Shown here: in pieces, positions 18,440 through 28,000 of the stretch | Layout: each line of letters opens with the position of its first letter | Numbering within the stretch: the first letter of the stretch is position 1 | Source of the DNA: Mesorhizobium sp. LHD-90 | Lineage (GTDB): Bacteria > Pseudomonadota > Alphaproteobacteria > Rhizobiales > Rhizobiaceae | Assembly (NCBI RefSeq): GCF_030929505.1 | Contig: NZ_JAVFVV010000016.1 | Span: forward strand, 1-64,000 | Direction: 5' to 3' | DNA: 64,000 nucleotides | The notes under the pieces: model-generated | Told to the model about the DNA's origin: nothing | Database searches by the model: none | What the model saw: the letters and a program-made list of their open reading frames with translations, nothing else | Translations under genes and position numbers: made by a program

Positions 18440-18742
18440 CACCAAGACATAAAGCGGACAAAAAGAGAAAATTTATAAGGGAGGAAAATTCGGAATCTGT
18501 AGGCTGAAATGCACAAAGTTTACTTCTATCGCCATATTTGAGGTTTCATCTTAGGGTGATTCGATTTCACAGATCTGCCGTGGTTGGATTTGTACATATT
18601 CCATAATGTTCATGATTTTCATTAGTATGGAAACGTTGCCATAAGGTGTTTGACGCTTGTGACGCTGCCCATCCGTTGACCGCCGCCCATGCCGGCTGCT
18701 GTTTTCTGCTGGTAGCCTGGCTATGAACATTCGAGAAATGAA
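18440..18742. other. intergenic stretch, AT-richer, probable terminator and promoter zone
   Basis: These 303 bases lie between the AdiC-like gene and the CDF transporter. The first half is AT-rich. No RNA gene or metal riboswitch pattern is recognised. Nothing else is supported. Confidence 0.4.
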
Positions 18743-19669
18743 ATGCTCAACGAACAAAGCCTTCTGCGCATTTCGATCTGTGCAACCGTCGTTGTTGCCT
18801 CGTTCGGCATTGTACTTGGATTGCTGTCCGGCTCGTTCTCCATCGTCTTCGACGGTGTCTATTCTCTCGGCGATGCCGGTATGACGGCGCTGGCCCTCTG
18901 GATCTCCAGCCTGATCGTCAGGTCGGCGCAGCGCGAGAAGCCGTATGGAAAGCTTCATGGCCGTTTCACCATGGGCTTCTGGCATCTGGAGCCGATTGTC
19001 CTGCTGCTCAACGGCACCTTGCTGATGGCCGTCGCGGTCTACGCGCTGATCAATGCCATCGCCAACATATTGGAAGGAGGGAATGAGCTTCGGTTCGACT
19101 ACGCAATCGTCTACGCCGCAATCACGGTGGTCATATGCCTGACGATGGCTTGGCTGGAGGGGCGGGCGAACCGTCGGCTGCAATCCGATTTCATCGCCCT
19201 GGACGTCAGGGCCTGGATCATGTCGGGAGGAATCACGCTTGCTCTGCTGATTGCCTTCGTCACCGGCTATGCCGTGAAGGGAACACCGCTGGACCGGATC
19301 GCCCCTTACGTGGACCCAGCCGCCCTTGCGCTGATATGCGTCGTTATCATCCCCTTGCCGATCGGCACGGTGCGGCAGGCACTCTCCGATATCCTGCTGA
19401 TCGCCCCCACGGAACTGAAGGCCCGCGTCGATCAGGTTGCCGCCGAAACCATCGAGCGGCACGGCTTTCTCTCCCACCGGGCCTATGTCGCGCGGGTTGG
19501 GCGCGCCGTCCAGATCGAGATTTACTTTATCGTTCCAACGGGGCAGCCCCCAAAGCTAATCGAGGAATGGGACCAGATACGCGACGAGGTGGGCCGGGCG
19601 ATCGGAGAGGAGGGGCACGATCGTTGGCTTACCATCGCCTTTACGGGAAATGTCGCATGGGCTGAATGA
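18743..19669 (+). CDS. cation diffusion facilitator (CDF) family transporter
   Basis: The protein has 308 residues and six predicted membrane helices followed by a ~95-residue cytoplasmic domain. Metal-site features are FDGVYSLGDAG in helix 2 (Asp pair spaced as in CDF proteins) and FIALDVRAWIMSGG in helix 5. HGRFTMGFWHLEPIV is the usual loop between helices 2 and 3 of a CDF subgroup. The C-terminal domain begins LSDILLIAPTELKARVD. It probably exports a divalent metal by proton exchange; the metal cannot be told from sequence. It stands alone on the plus strand. Confidence 0.85.
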   Translation: MLNEQSLLRISICATVVVASFGIVLGLLSGSFSIVFDGVYSLGDAGMTALALWISSLIVRSAQREKPYGKLHGRFTMGFWHLEPIVLLLNGTLLMAVAVYALINAIANILEGGNELRFDYAIVYAAITVVICLTMAWLEGRANRRLQSDFIALDVRAWIMSGGITLALLIAFVTGYAVKGTPLDRIAPYVDPAALALICVVIIPLPIGTVRQALSDILLIAPTELKARVDQVAAETIERHGFLSHRAYVARVGRAVQIEIYFIVPTGQPPKLIEEWDQIRDEVGRAIGEEGHDRWLTIAFTGNVAWAE

Positions 19670-19746
19670 GCGCGGCGACCTCTCGCCACGACATCTCGCA
19701 TGTTGCACGGTCTCACTGCAGGCATTGCAGAGGCCGCGAAACTGGA

Positions 19747-19936
19747 GTCAGAACAAGATTAGCAAGAAATCGTACGTTAGCCAAAAATATTAATAGTATC
19801 AGTAGCTTGCTACGTGCACAGAAATTTCGTTTTTAGGCTGCAGAAAGCCACTCAAAGCGCGATTTGGGCACGAACACTGGTTTCGGGAGCCCTTTGCGAG
19901 GCAAAACGTACGATTTCGCACTAGTCTTGTTCTGAC
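19747..19936. mobile_element. MITE-like element with 32-bp terminal inverted repeats
   Basis: The 190-base element starts GTCAGAACAAG and ends CTTGTTCTGAC. The left arm (19747-19778) and the reverse complement of the right arm (19905-19936) agree at 28 of 32 positions. The inside is AT-rich on the left and has no protein frame. The right end lies two bases beyond the stop of the small lipoprotein gene. A non-autonomous transposon or a repeat that doubles as terminator would fit. No target-site duplication is obvious. Confidence 0.5.
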
Positions 19937-19938
19937 CC

Positions 19939-20055
19939 CTAACGGTTACGTCCGCCATAGGGCACGAAGCGCTCGTCCGGCGGCGCACTCTGGCACCCTG
20001 ACGCAAACAGCGCAGAGGCAAAGACTAGTAAGGCGCAAAACGCGGACAGTCTCAT
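19939..20055 (-). CDS. small lipoprotein (38 aa)
   Basis: ATG at 20055 has GGAG seven bases upstream. The 38-residue product is a lipoprotein signal peptide with lipobox LFASGC (Cys at residue 20) followed by a short tail (QSAPPDERFVPYGGRNR). The mature lipopeptide would be only 19 residues, anchored by its Cys in the outer or inner membrane. It resembles the many tiny entericidin-like or hypothetical lipoproteins missed by gene callers. The MITE-like element follows directly. Confidence 0.6.
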   Translation of the reverse strand: MRLSAFCALLVFASALFASGCQSAPPDERFVPYGGRNR

Positions 20056-20564
20056 GGTCGGTCTCCGTTTGGGATGGCGACGCGCTACTTTACACCCTCT
20101 CGGTCGACTTACAAACATGGGCTCCTATGTCGATGCATCACTTTGAACTCCTTCGGTACCGGCCGCAAGGATGGCCGCCGTGGGTGGTTTGAGGCGGCGT
20201 ATACTACATTCATGTCACATGATTCCCAATTCGCGTTTGCCGTTGACGATGGCGTGGATCTGTGTGGTCTTGGCACCGCATCGCACGCCGGTGTAACGGC
20301 GGCGAGGAGAAGTTCCGGATCGCCATGGAGAGATTGCGGGGCTGGCGCTCGATCGCTTCGGCCAAACTACTTCAGTCATGACTACCGATATCAAGGCTGC
20401 GGAGCTTTCGCGTCCAAGAACGCGGCCGGCAGAACTTTCATGATCCGCCAGCCTTGCGGCCGTTCGTCACGGCCAAATCCGCCAACAGGCCACCTCGGCA
20501 CAGAGGCACCGTCCAAGGACCGAACCTGGACTCAGGCAACCAAGGGGAGTGAGTCGGGGATATT
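20056..20564. other. intergenic stretch without a supported gene
   Basis: About 510 bases lie between the small lipoprotein start and the end of the VIT-like gene. A 192-codon open frame covers much of it, but its composition (Arg, Ser, Gly, Cys rich, no domain) and its overlap into the 3' end of the opposite-strand gene mark it as spurious. Nothing else is seen. Confidence 0.4.
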
Positions 20565-21215
20565 TCATCCACCGAGCGCCATCGCAACGGCCACGAGGGC
20601 GATGCCGACCGCAACCATGGAAAAACCAACCTGCCAGGGCCTTCCGACATGACGCCCGAAGGTGAAGCCAGTAAGGAACAACAGGCCTACCGCTATTGCG
20701 TTGGAGATGCGCAAGGCAAGAGCCACGTCTGCAAAAAACAGGAAAGGAATAACAACCGGCACCAGAGATAAAAACACGAGCAGGAACACGCCAATCGCGG
20801 CATGATAGTCGTCCCGCCCGATCCGCGGCATGAGGCTTTCAAGCGGCAACGTGCCAAGATGAAGCCGTATCCGCTCCAGGTCGGTTTGCGTCAGGGCGGG
20901 CAGAATGGCTGATGGAAGATGCTCGGCGATCATCGCGCGGGCGGCTGCGGGGGTGTCGGCCGCACGGATGGCCCGGACGGTGGAGGCCGCAAGCCCGTGT
21001 TCGGCCCGCACGCCCATTAGATACATGACTGCATCAATGATGCCCCAAGCCAGATTACAGCCGAGTGCTCCAAGTAGCACGGCCAGCACGTCGACCCTGC
21101 CCATTGTCGTGGCTCCGAGCGAAAGGGTAAAGGTCAGGACCATGATTAGGCCGAACAGGATCTCGCCTGCACGGTCCGATGGGTCGAGCACGCGACAAAA
21201 CTTTCTCGCAGCCAT
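20565..21215 (-). CDS. VIT1/CCC1-like membrane protein
   Basis: The protein has 216 residues from ATG at 21215; the frame can be extended to GTG at 21260, which would overlap the cax stop as GTGA. There are about five membrane helices. The start AGEILFGLIMVLTFTLSLG and LLGALGCNLAWGIIDAVMYLMG resemble bacterial proteins annotated as VIT family (vacuolar iron/manganese transporter-like). A soluble loop (about 75-140) separates the two helical halves. It is co-transcribed with the Cax exchanger, so a role in divalent cation handling is plausible but unproven. Confidence 0.65.
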   Translation of the reverse strand: MAARKFCRVLDPSDRAGEILFGLIMVLTFTLSLGATTMGRVDVLAVLLGALGCNLAWGIIDAVMYLMGVRAEHGLAASTVRAIRAADTPAAARAMIAEHLPSAILPALTQTDLERIRLHLGTLPLESLMPRIGRDDYHAAIGVFLLVFLSLVPVVIPFLFFADVALALRISNAIAVGLLFLTGFTFGRHVGRPWQVGFSMVAVGIALVAVAMALGG

Positions 21216-21256
21216 CGACTCGCCCTGGGTAATTGACTGGTCTGTGCCCATTCGCG

Positions 21257-22342
21257 TCACGCCTTGGGTGGCAGCATGAAAAGGGTCAGCGCAAAAATAG
21301 CATAAACCATCAGGATCATGACCCCGACAAACCAGGCCGAACGGCCGCCATTCGTCATCAAGGTCGCGGCAATCGTCGCGATCAGCATCATCGCGATCGC
21401 ACCTGGCCAGAACTGCAGGCTCATCGGTTCGGGACCGATAAGATAGCTCAGGACAACAAGCAACGGCGCCACGAAAAGCGCAATCTGAGCGGCGCTGCCG
21501 AGCGCTATGCCGACACTGAGGTCGAGCCGGTCTTTCGCGGCGGCGGCGAATGCGGTGGTCATTTCGGCCGCGGCGCCGACGAGAGCCACGACGACAAAAC
21601 CGGCGAAGGCGGGCGACATCCCGAGGGTTTCGGCAGCAACGAGTACGGACGACACGAAGATCTCGCTAACCAGTGCAACGAGTATCGTCACCACCGCAAG
21701 AGTGACCAGAGCCAAGGCGATCGGCCACGGGTCCTCGCCGGTCTCGCCACGGCCAATGCTGACAAAGACCTCCTTGTGGGTCTTCAGCGAAAACAGCATC
21801 GACAGCCCGTAAGCGACAATCAAAAGCAAGGCGAGCCCGAGACTAAGGGGCTGGGTGACAGCCTCCCTGCCGTCGACATGGGCGGTGATCGAAGGAACGA
21901 GCAGAGCTACGGTGGCGAGGAAGAGAAGGCTCGACTGGAGGCGGGCGCTGACGCGGTTGAACGGCTGCACGTGGTGCCTAAGCCCACCGATCAGGAAAGA
22001 ACCGCCCAGCATGAACAGGGTGTTGGTGACGATGGCACCGGCGATCGAAGCTTTCACCAGGAGGTATTGGCCGGCATGAAGCGCCGTCAACGCGATGACG
22101 AGTTCAGTCAGGTTGCCGAGCGTCGCGTTTAGCAGGCCACCGACAGCGTCACCCGTCCGCTCGGCTACAGATTCCGTCGCCCGGCTCAGGAGAGCCGCCA
22201 AAGGGACGATTGCAACGACGGAGAGCAGGAAGAGGAGCGTGTGCCGTTCCGGCCAGACATGTTCGCCCACAAGAACGATGGGCACAAATATCAGAAGCCA
22301 CAATAAAGGGTTGGCGCGAACTTCACCGAATACGCGGTTCAT
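21257..22342 (-). CDS. cax: calcium/proton exchanger (Cax family)
   Basis: The protein has 361 residues with about 11 membrane helices. The two alpha-repeats of the CaCA superfamily are visible: GLLNATLGNLTELVIAL (about 69-85) and AGFVVVALVGAAAEMTTAF (about 244-262), each with the essential acidic residue. An intervening loop reads LKTHKEVFVS. It swaps cytoplasmic Ca2+ for external H+. It is upstream of, and joined to, the VIT-like gene. Confidence 0.9.
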   Translation of the reverse strand: MNRVFGEVRANPLLWLLIFVPIVLVGEHVWPERHTLLFLLSVVAIVPLAALLSRATESVAERTGDAVGGLLNATLGNLTELVIALTALHAGQYLLVKASIAGAIVTNTLFMLGGSFLIGGLRHHVQPFNRVSARLQSSLLFLATVALLVPSITAHVDGREAVTQPLSLGLALLLIVAYGLSMLFSLKTHKEVFVSIGRGETGEDPWPIALALVTLAVVTILVALVSEIFVSSVLVAAETLGMSPAFAGFVVVALVGAAAEMTTAFAAAAKDRLDLSVGIALGSAAQIALFVAPLLVVLSYLIGPEPMSLQFWPGAIAMMLIATIAATLMTNGGRSAWFVGVMILMVYAIFALTLFMLPPKA

Positions 22343-22968
22343 ATCAGCTCGCTGTTCCTACAGGTGACCATATGGACCATAATCTTTTCGCGGGGGGCCA
22401 TAGCAACCCAAATTACTTGATTTTTCAAGATGATGGGAGAGAAGAAAAAGAGAAAGGTGAGCATTCGATACGCGCGCCAAAAGGCACTGCGACACCTGCA
22501 ATGCAAACATCCCTCTCCCGGAAGGAACAGCCGCCGCAGATAGATTGGGTTCCTAGCGGGAATCGGACGAGCCTGTGATCGGAATTCGGAAGTGCCGGTC
22601 TGCGTGGCGCGTTCACGCCTTAAGCGGTTTCTCGGCCTCGAGACTATGGAGGTTGACTCTGAAGGAGACGTGAGCGCCGGCAGGCGAACAAAGTCCCTGA
22701 GCAACGATCTCGCAGGCCGCGGGTAAAGACTAAGTGGATTTCGGCTGGTGTCGGGATGGCGTAACCGCCATCGGGCACGGCTTGCACGACCCCTCGTCAC
22801 CGCTCTTCGAGCGTCGCCCGGGGTCGTTGAATGGAACGGGCTGCGTATCCGCAAGCTGCGGACGGTCGTGGCCAGGTCCGAAGCCGCGCCTGGGGCCGCG
22901 CTGACAAGCGCCGTGGGACCGCAATGCTGCCGCCCGGCTGCTATGGCACCCCCGACCACGGAGTTCTA
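22343..22968. other. non-coding or decayed stretch upstream of cax
   Basis: The left end must hold the cax promoter. The rest shows no protein with recognisable domains; the long minus-strand frame (22339-22959) is rich in Arg/Ser/Pro and looks spurious. Segment 22690-22960 has a structured, GC-rich look, but I cannot assign it to an RNA family. It ends at the CTAG that abuts the IS terminal repeat. Confidence 0.4.
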
Positions 22969-23440
22969 GCAGGCTGCGGAAAAATGCGGTGTCAGGGCGT
23001 GTTTCTCCTTCAATGCAAAGCCCTGATGACGTGTCGGCGTTGGATGGCGGGGCGCTTCTGGTGCCATTTTTGGCCCTGTCGCGCCGTTTTGAAGCGGATT
23101 GCGGGCATTGTCAGGTCACCGCTAACAGCTTTGGCAGGCGGACCAGATTGTAGGCAGCGACGGTCAGGGTGAAGCACCACCCGACGCGATCCGTGCCCTT
23201 GTGGCGGGTTTTGCGCGGGCCACCGGTCGTTTTGGCCCAGCCGAGGACCATCTCGATACGCTTGCGGATGCGCAGGCTGATGGCATAGCCGGGATGGCGC
23301 GTGGTTCGACCGTCGATGGCGCTGGTGCACCGCTTACCCCGTCTTGGTCACATGATCATCCTTGGCGATGTGGGGAGTGATCTTGCGAAGGCGCAGTTCT
23401 CCAATGAAGGCGCGCACATCGTAGGTCCGGGTCGGCCGCG
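22969..23440 (-). mobile_element. IS transposase remnant (IS5/IS1182-like), 3' end only
   Basis: The minus strand encodes the C-terminal part of a DDE transposase in at least two frames. Residues IGELRLRKITPHIAKDDHVT are followed by a one-base frameshift near 23340, then AIDGRTTRHPGYAISLRIRK, then VLGWAKTTGGPRKTRHKG and AAYNLVRLPKLL, with a stop at 23111. A further shift occurs near 23425. The right terminal repeat (GCAGGCTGCGGAAAAATG on the plus strand) begins at 22969, next to a CTAG that could be the target. No 5' half or second terminal repeat remains, so it is an inactive relic. Confidence 0.75.
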
Positions 23441-23516
23441 ATCTTTCAGGTTAGCTTCGGCGCCGGCATCGGCGCGGAGCTTCGGCGCCGCCAACGTCAC
23501 GGCCGAGGGAGCGACC

Positions 23517-23760
23517 ATGAGCCAGAAGAACAACAAAACGGACAACCAGGAGCTTCGCGAGAAAACCTCCGAAGCGGCGGAGGCGCATTCTGCCTCAGAA
23601 GCCGAACAAGGAGCCTGAAAAGGATAAGGCCGGCGGCAAATACACCAAGGCGCTCGCCCGCCTGCGAGTCACAGGTTGCCCATCTGCAGCATGGGTCAAG
23701 CACGGCGCGCGTGTAATCATCTTCGAGGGGCGCCGCCTCAGGCACCGTAGCGGATCGTGC
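23517..23760 (+). pseudogene. polyphosphate kinase 2 (PPK2) remnant
   Basis: An ATG at 23517 with GAGGGA upstream opens 33 codons of a charged N-terminal tail, stopping at 23618. In the next frame the sequence continues EPEKDKAGGKYTKALARL, and after small indels HLQ-W-VKH, GARVII and FEGR, which is the conserved PPK2 N-terminal core just before Walker A. The Walker A loop and everything after are missing. At least three frameshifts are needed. It belongs to the PPK2 subgroup with a long charged tail, distinct from the intact PPK2 at 33134. Confidence 0.65.
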
Positions 23761-23796
23761 AATCGAACCCGCGCGAGCGGGCTCACACCCCTTCTG

Positions 23797-24267
23797 TCAC
23801 TTCGCCTCGGGGGCCCAGCTCAGGAAGCAGCCGACGTCGCCGGGAATGCCTCCCGGGAAGTTGATGATCATCGCCTTGAGTTTATATCCCTGCGGTTTGC
23901 CGAAGGTCTGGTAGCGCTCGAAGAACTCCTTGGCTTTGCCCTGCAATGTCTGCGGCCAGGTCGGATCGTTGCTGTTGATGGCTCGTCCGCTGTCGGTGCA
24001 GAGTTCCGACGGGAAGCTGTAGACCATCGCCTCGAGCTTACCCGCCTCGACGGCGTTCATGACCAAGCGGCGCACCGTCGCGATCTCTTCCTGGGTCACG
24101 TGATGGCTGAGGAACTCGTCCGTGAATTTGGTGAGTTCCTTCTGCTTGGCGTCCTGTTCCCTTCGATATTGCGATACTTTTTCCATCTCCTTTTCGAGCA
24201 GCTTCTGGCGGAGCTGGGCGGCGGAGATAGGAGGTGCGTTCGGGTCGATCGATTTGTCTGCGGCCAT
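23797..24267 (-). CDS. conserved hypothetical protein (156 aa)
   Basis: The protein has 156 residues from ATG at 24267; a TTG six codons upstream is an alternative. It is soluble with no signal peptide. Residues ~15-50 form a charged coiled-coil-like helix (AAQLRQKLLEKEMEKVSQYR). The C-terminal part (LEAMVYSFPSELCTDSGRAI, then YKLKAMIINFPGGIPGDVG) forms a compact domain. I recognise no family. It stands between the ppk2 relic and the tRNA-Phe fragment, within the presumed right end of an island. Confidence 0.6.
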   Translation of the reverse strand: MAADKSIDPNAPPISAAQLRQKLLEKEMEKVSQYRREQDAKQKELTKFTDEFLSHHVTQEEIATVRRLVMNAVEAGKLEAMVYSFPSELCTDSGRAINSNDPTWPQTLQGKAKEFFERYQTFGKPQGYKLKAMIINFPGGIPGDVGCFLSWAPEAK

Positions 24268-25049
24268 GTCGATAGGTCCGGTCAAGGTTTCAGATTTGAC
24301 AGATTACCATGACAAGAGCGGATTTTTGAGCCGAGCCGCCGAAGCGAGCCGAAGATACGGTAATATACGCAACAGCGCTGATCGCACACCTCCGATGATG
24401 CGCCACGGACCAGCGCGAGCTCACGCCAATGGCGTCCATGATCATTGTCCAGCTCAGGAAGTAGTTGGTCAAGGTCTGGCCGGTGACTGCCGAGCACGGA
24501 TCGCGGCACCGCAGGTGCCCCCTTGGCGCGACAAAAGTGGGTGTTGAGTACCCTCCGAAAGACGCAAATAGGGTTTGACAAAAGGGCTCCAAGCCATTGT
24601 TGATTTCACGCGGTTTGACAGACTTTCCAAAAGCAAGCCTCTGTCATCTCAACAAAAATGCCGGACTGAAAATCCGCGTGTCGGTGGTTCGATTCCGCCC
24701 CTGGGCACCAGCCAACAGGCTGAAGCTTTGGGCGCGCAGCGGCATCAAGTCATGCGTGACCGCGCAGTGGACTTTCACGGGCAATGTCTGCCTAGCGCCT
24801 CATCTCAGCCGTAGCGACCGGCTTTACCGCCTCCTGAAAGCAGACATCGGCGACGACGGCGCTAGAGGCCGCGGTTGCGCGGGGAGTGACTTGGCCGTCG
24901 AATGCCTGCGTTTAGGCACAAATTCGGCGCTCAACCCCGCCGACCCACCAGCGAGAGGGCAGCCGTCGCACGTTTCGGCAATCGCCGCCCTGTAGTTTGT
25001 CCTCTGCCGTACTTTTGATAGTATGCCCTTCTCCGTCAGCGAGGGCGAC
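24268..25049. other. gap between the decayed zone and the YcaO-TfuA operon
   Basis: About 780 bases hold the tRNA-Phe fragment (24662-24710, listed separately) and no supported protein gene. The left half has scattered open frames on both strands without domain content. The right end must carry the promoter of the cyclase/STAND gene. I cannot place that promoter with confidence. Confidence 0.4.
24662..24710 (+). repeat. 3' fragment of tRNA-Phe(GAA), probable attachment-site remnant
   Basis: The 49 bases contain the anticodon arm from position 28 (loop CTGAAAA, anticodon GAA), the T arm (GGTGG TTCGATT CCGCC) and the 3' acceptor strand CCTGGGC with A and CCA. The 5' half (D arm, 5' acceptor strand) is absent and the first anticodon-stem base no longer pairs, so this is not a functional tRNA. 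Such a 3' duplicate is what site-specific integration into a tRNA gene leaves at the far end of the element. With this orientation the intact tRNA-Phe and the element should lie to the left. Confidence 0.75.
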
Positions 25050-28000
25050 ATGTCGGATACGAGCCCAGGCGATGTTGCGAAGGCCGGGATCGACCCGCGC
25101 CTTCCGGTCGGCAGGGGCCTGGCCGACGACGGCGCTCAGGCTCACCCCGAGCGGCGTATACTGACCGCCCTGTGCTACGATCTCGTAGGCTCCACCGAGT
25201 TGCTCGGGCTGCTCGACATCGAGGATTTCGAGGACCTGATCTCCGCGTTCCAACTGGCCGCCAAGGGAGCGATCATGTCCTGCTCGGGGACCGTGAGGGT
25301 CGAAACCGGCGACGGTGGCGTCGCGGTATTCCCGGTCGATCTCGGTGCCAAGGATGCAGCGTCGCTAGCGATCCGCGCTGGGCTTGGGATCGTCACGGCA
25401 TGCCGGCGCCTCGCGGCGGAGAAAGGGAGGAGCGATCTGCATGTAAGGGTCGGCGTCGCGACCTCGATGACGTTGATCCTCAAGGGTGACATCGCCGCAG
25501 CGCAGGACACCGTTACCGGCCCTGCATTTGCGCTGGCAACCAGGCTGCAGGCGATCGCCCGGCCAGATACGGTCGTCCTCTGCAACGAGACGCGCAATCT
25601 GACGCGCCGCTCACACGTGTTCAGCTTCCGGGGCGCTCACGCGATCAAAGGTTTCGCGCAACCCGAACAGGTCTGGCAGGCGCTGAGCCACAAGCGGGAG
25701 GTAGACCGATTCTTCGCGTTCGGACGGCTCACCAGCCCCTTGATCGACCGTACGGACGAGACCGGGCTGATAGATCAGTGTTGGAACGAAGCCGTTTCGG
25801 GACGGGGCCAGGTCATCCTGATCGAGGGCGAAGCCGGCTTTGGCAAGTCGCGCATCCTGCATGAGGTGCGCCGGCGAACGCGCTTCCAGCGCAACAAGTT
25901 GCTCCTCTTCCAATGTATGCCAGGCTACTCGCGCTCGACGCTGTATCCACTGCGGCAGGCGATGCTGGGCAATTTCGAGGACGGCGAGCATGCTCTGGCT
26001 TCGTCGCTTGTAGCCGAGACGCTTGCCGCGCATGACGTTCATGACGACGAAGTCGTGGACATATTTTCTTTTCTGCTCGGTGCGGAAGGCACAAGTTCCG
26101 GGTTCCAGGAGATGGATCCGGAAGTGATCCGGGAGAAGGCCGATTGGGCCGTGCGCCGTGTGCTACACGCAACGTGCGCCGGCGGCCCGGTGGTCTTGAT
26201 TGTTGAAGATATTCATTGGATCGACCTGACGTCGAAGCAACTGCTGGGCGAGCTTGCAAAGCTGGTTCCCAGTTGTCCCGTGCTCTTGATCGCAACTACG
26301 AGACCAGGATTTGGCGATTGGCTGGACGGAAGACACAAGCGTGTCACGCTCGCGCCCCTCGAGCATGCCGACACCTTGCAGGCTATCGCCACCATGTGGC
26401 CGCAGGGCAAGCGAGCGCCCAAGCCCGAGCTGATCGAGCTGGTCAAGCGAGTTACCGGAGGTGTGCCACTGTTCATCGAGGAGGTTTGCCAATGGGTGGC
26501 GGAGTATGCCGTCAGCACGGAGCAACTGCCACAACGCGCGTCGCTCGGCCGGCCGTCGGTGCTGGAAACTGTGCTGGATGCCCGGCTGGAGCCTCTCGGC
26601 CGTGCCCGCGAGGTAGCGCGAGCGGCCGCCGTCGCGGGCAACAGGTTCAGCCTGGATTTGCTGTCGGCGCTCTTGCCGGAGTTTGACCATGACGCAATTG
26701 CCGCGGCGCTCGATGCCTTGGTCGAAGCAGGCTTCGTCCGCGCCAGGCACGCGGGCGTTTCGCTGTACGCGTTCCGGCATGCGCTTATCCAGGAGACGAT
26801 CTACAATGGAACGCTGCGGAAGCGGCGGCGGACTCTGCATCAGCGTCTCTATGCGGCGGCTGACGGCAACCGCAGCCTCGCCGGCTGGCTGACGACGGCA
26901 GCGCTTGCCGATCATGCCGAGCGAGGAGGCCTGCTGGAGGAAGCGATCGGTGAGTTCGTCAATGCAGGCATGGAAAGCTCGTCCCGTTCGGCCATGACCG
27001 AGGCGAGGCAGTTGCTCGAGCACGCGATTGCGCTTTGCGAGCAGGTTTCTGATCATGATAGACAGGACACGCTCAGGCTCTCGGCGATGGTGGTGCTCGG
27101 GCCGATACTGACGGCCGTCGAAGGGCCGAATTCCGAGCACGCCCGCAAGCTCTATGACGACGGCGTAAAGATCGCACGGCGGCGGCCGATCGCGGAGCGC
27201 GCGGAGTGGTTCCCGATCTATTGGGGTTGGTGGTTCACCGGCTCTATCGTCGATGGTGAGCGGGCGCAGGCCGTCGTCAGCGATCTGAGGGAGGTCAACG
27301 ACCCCGAGATCCAGCTGCAGGCCAAGCACTGTTTGTGGGCCGTCGATTTCAATCGCGGAGACCATAGCGGATGCATAGCCGCGGTTGATGCCGGCTTGCC
27401 GCTCTACGACGCGGGCCAGGGTCAGGCGAATGCCACCCGTTTCGGTGGGCATGACGCGCGCGTGTGCGGTCTAGCGCACCGCGCACTGTCGTTGTGGTTC
27501 TCGGGACGCGCAACGAGCGCCCTCGGTTCCATGTCCGATGCCCGGCGCTGGGCGCTGCGGACCGGCCATGTCAGCAGCATTACGCATGCATGCATCAATG
27601 ACGCCATGCTCAGTTGCTATCGCCGCGATTTCGCATCGCTGCGTGACGTGATTGCCGATCTGCGACAGCTGACCGCGCGTCATCACCTGCCTTCGCTCGC
27701 CGTCTCGGCACAAATCTTCGAGGGATGGTGCGATGGAAACGTAGGCGAACTTGCGCGGGGCAAGGAAAAGATGCGTGAGGGCCTCGGCCTGCATGGACAG
27801 GTGCAGACGCCCGAGGACGAGCCCGTCTATTGCGGCATGCTGGCAGAACTTCTCGCGCGCTCGGGCGAGATCGGCCAGGCGCTAGCGCTGCTTCATTCTG
27901 CGGTGGCGCAGGCCGAGGCGGGCGGCAGCCGCTACTGGCTGGCGGAACTGCACCGGCGAATCGCGCAACTTCTCGCCCTTGACAGCGCGGAAGGCAGCCG

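Noticed and set aside
20074-20652. 192-codon open frame on the plus strand
   Set aside because: Composition is Arg/Ser/Cys-rich without a domain, no ribosome site, and it overlaps the end of the VIT-like gene on the other strand.
22339-22959. 206-codon minus-strand frame upstream of cax
   Set aside because: Arg/Ser/Pro-rich low-complexity translation that overlaps the cax start and has no domain.
22690-22968. Structured GC-rich segment that looked like part of a group II intron RNA
   Set aside because: No 5' GTGYG end, domain V hairpin or reverse-transcriptase reading frame could be found, so there is no support.
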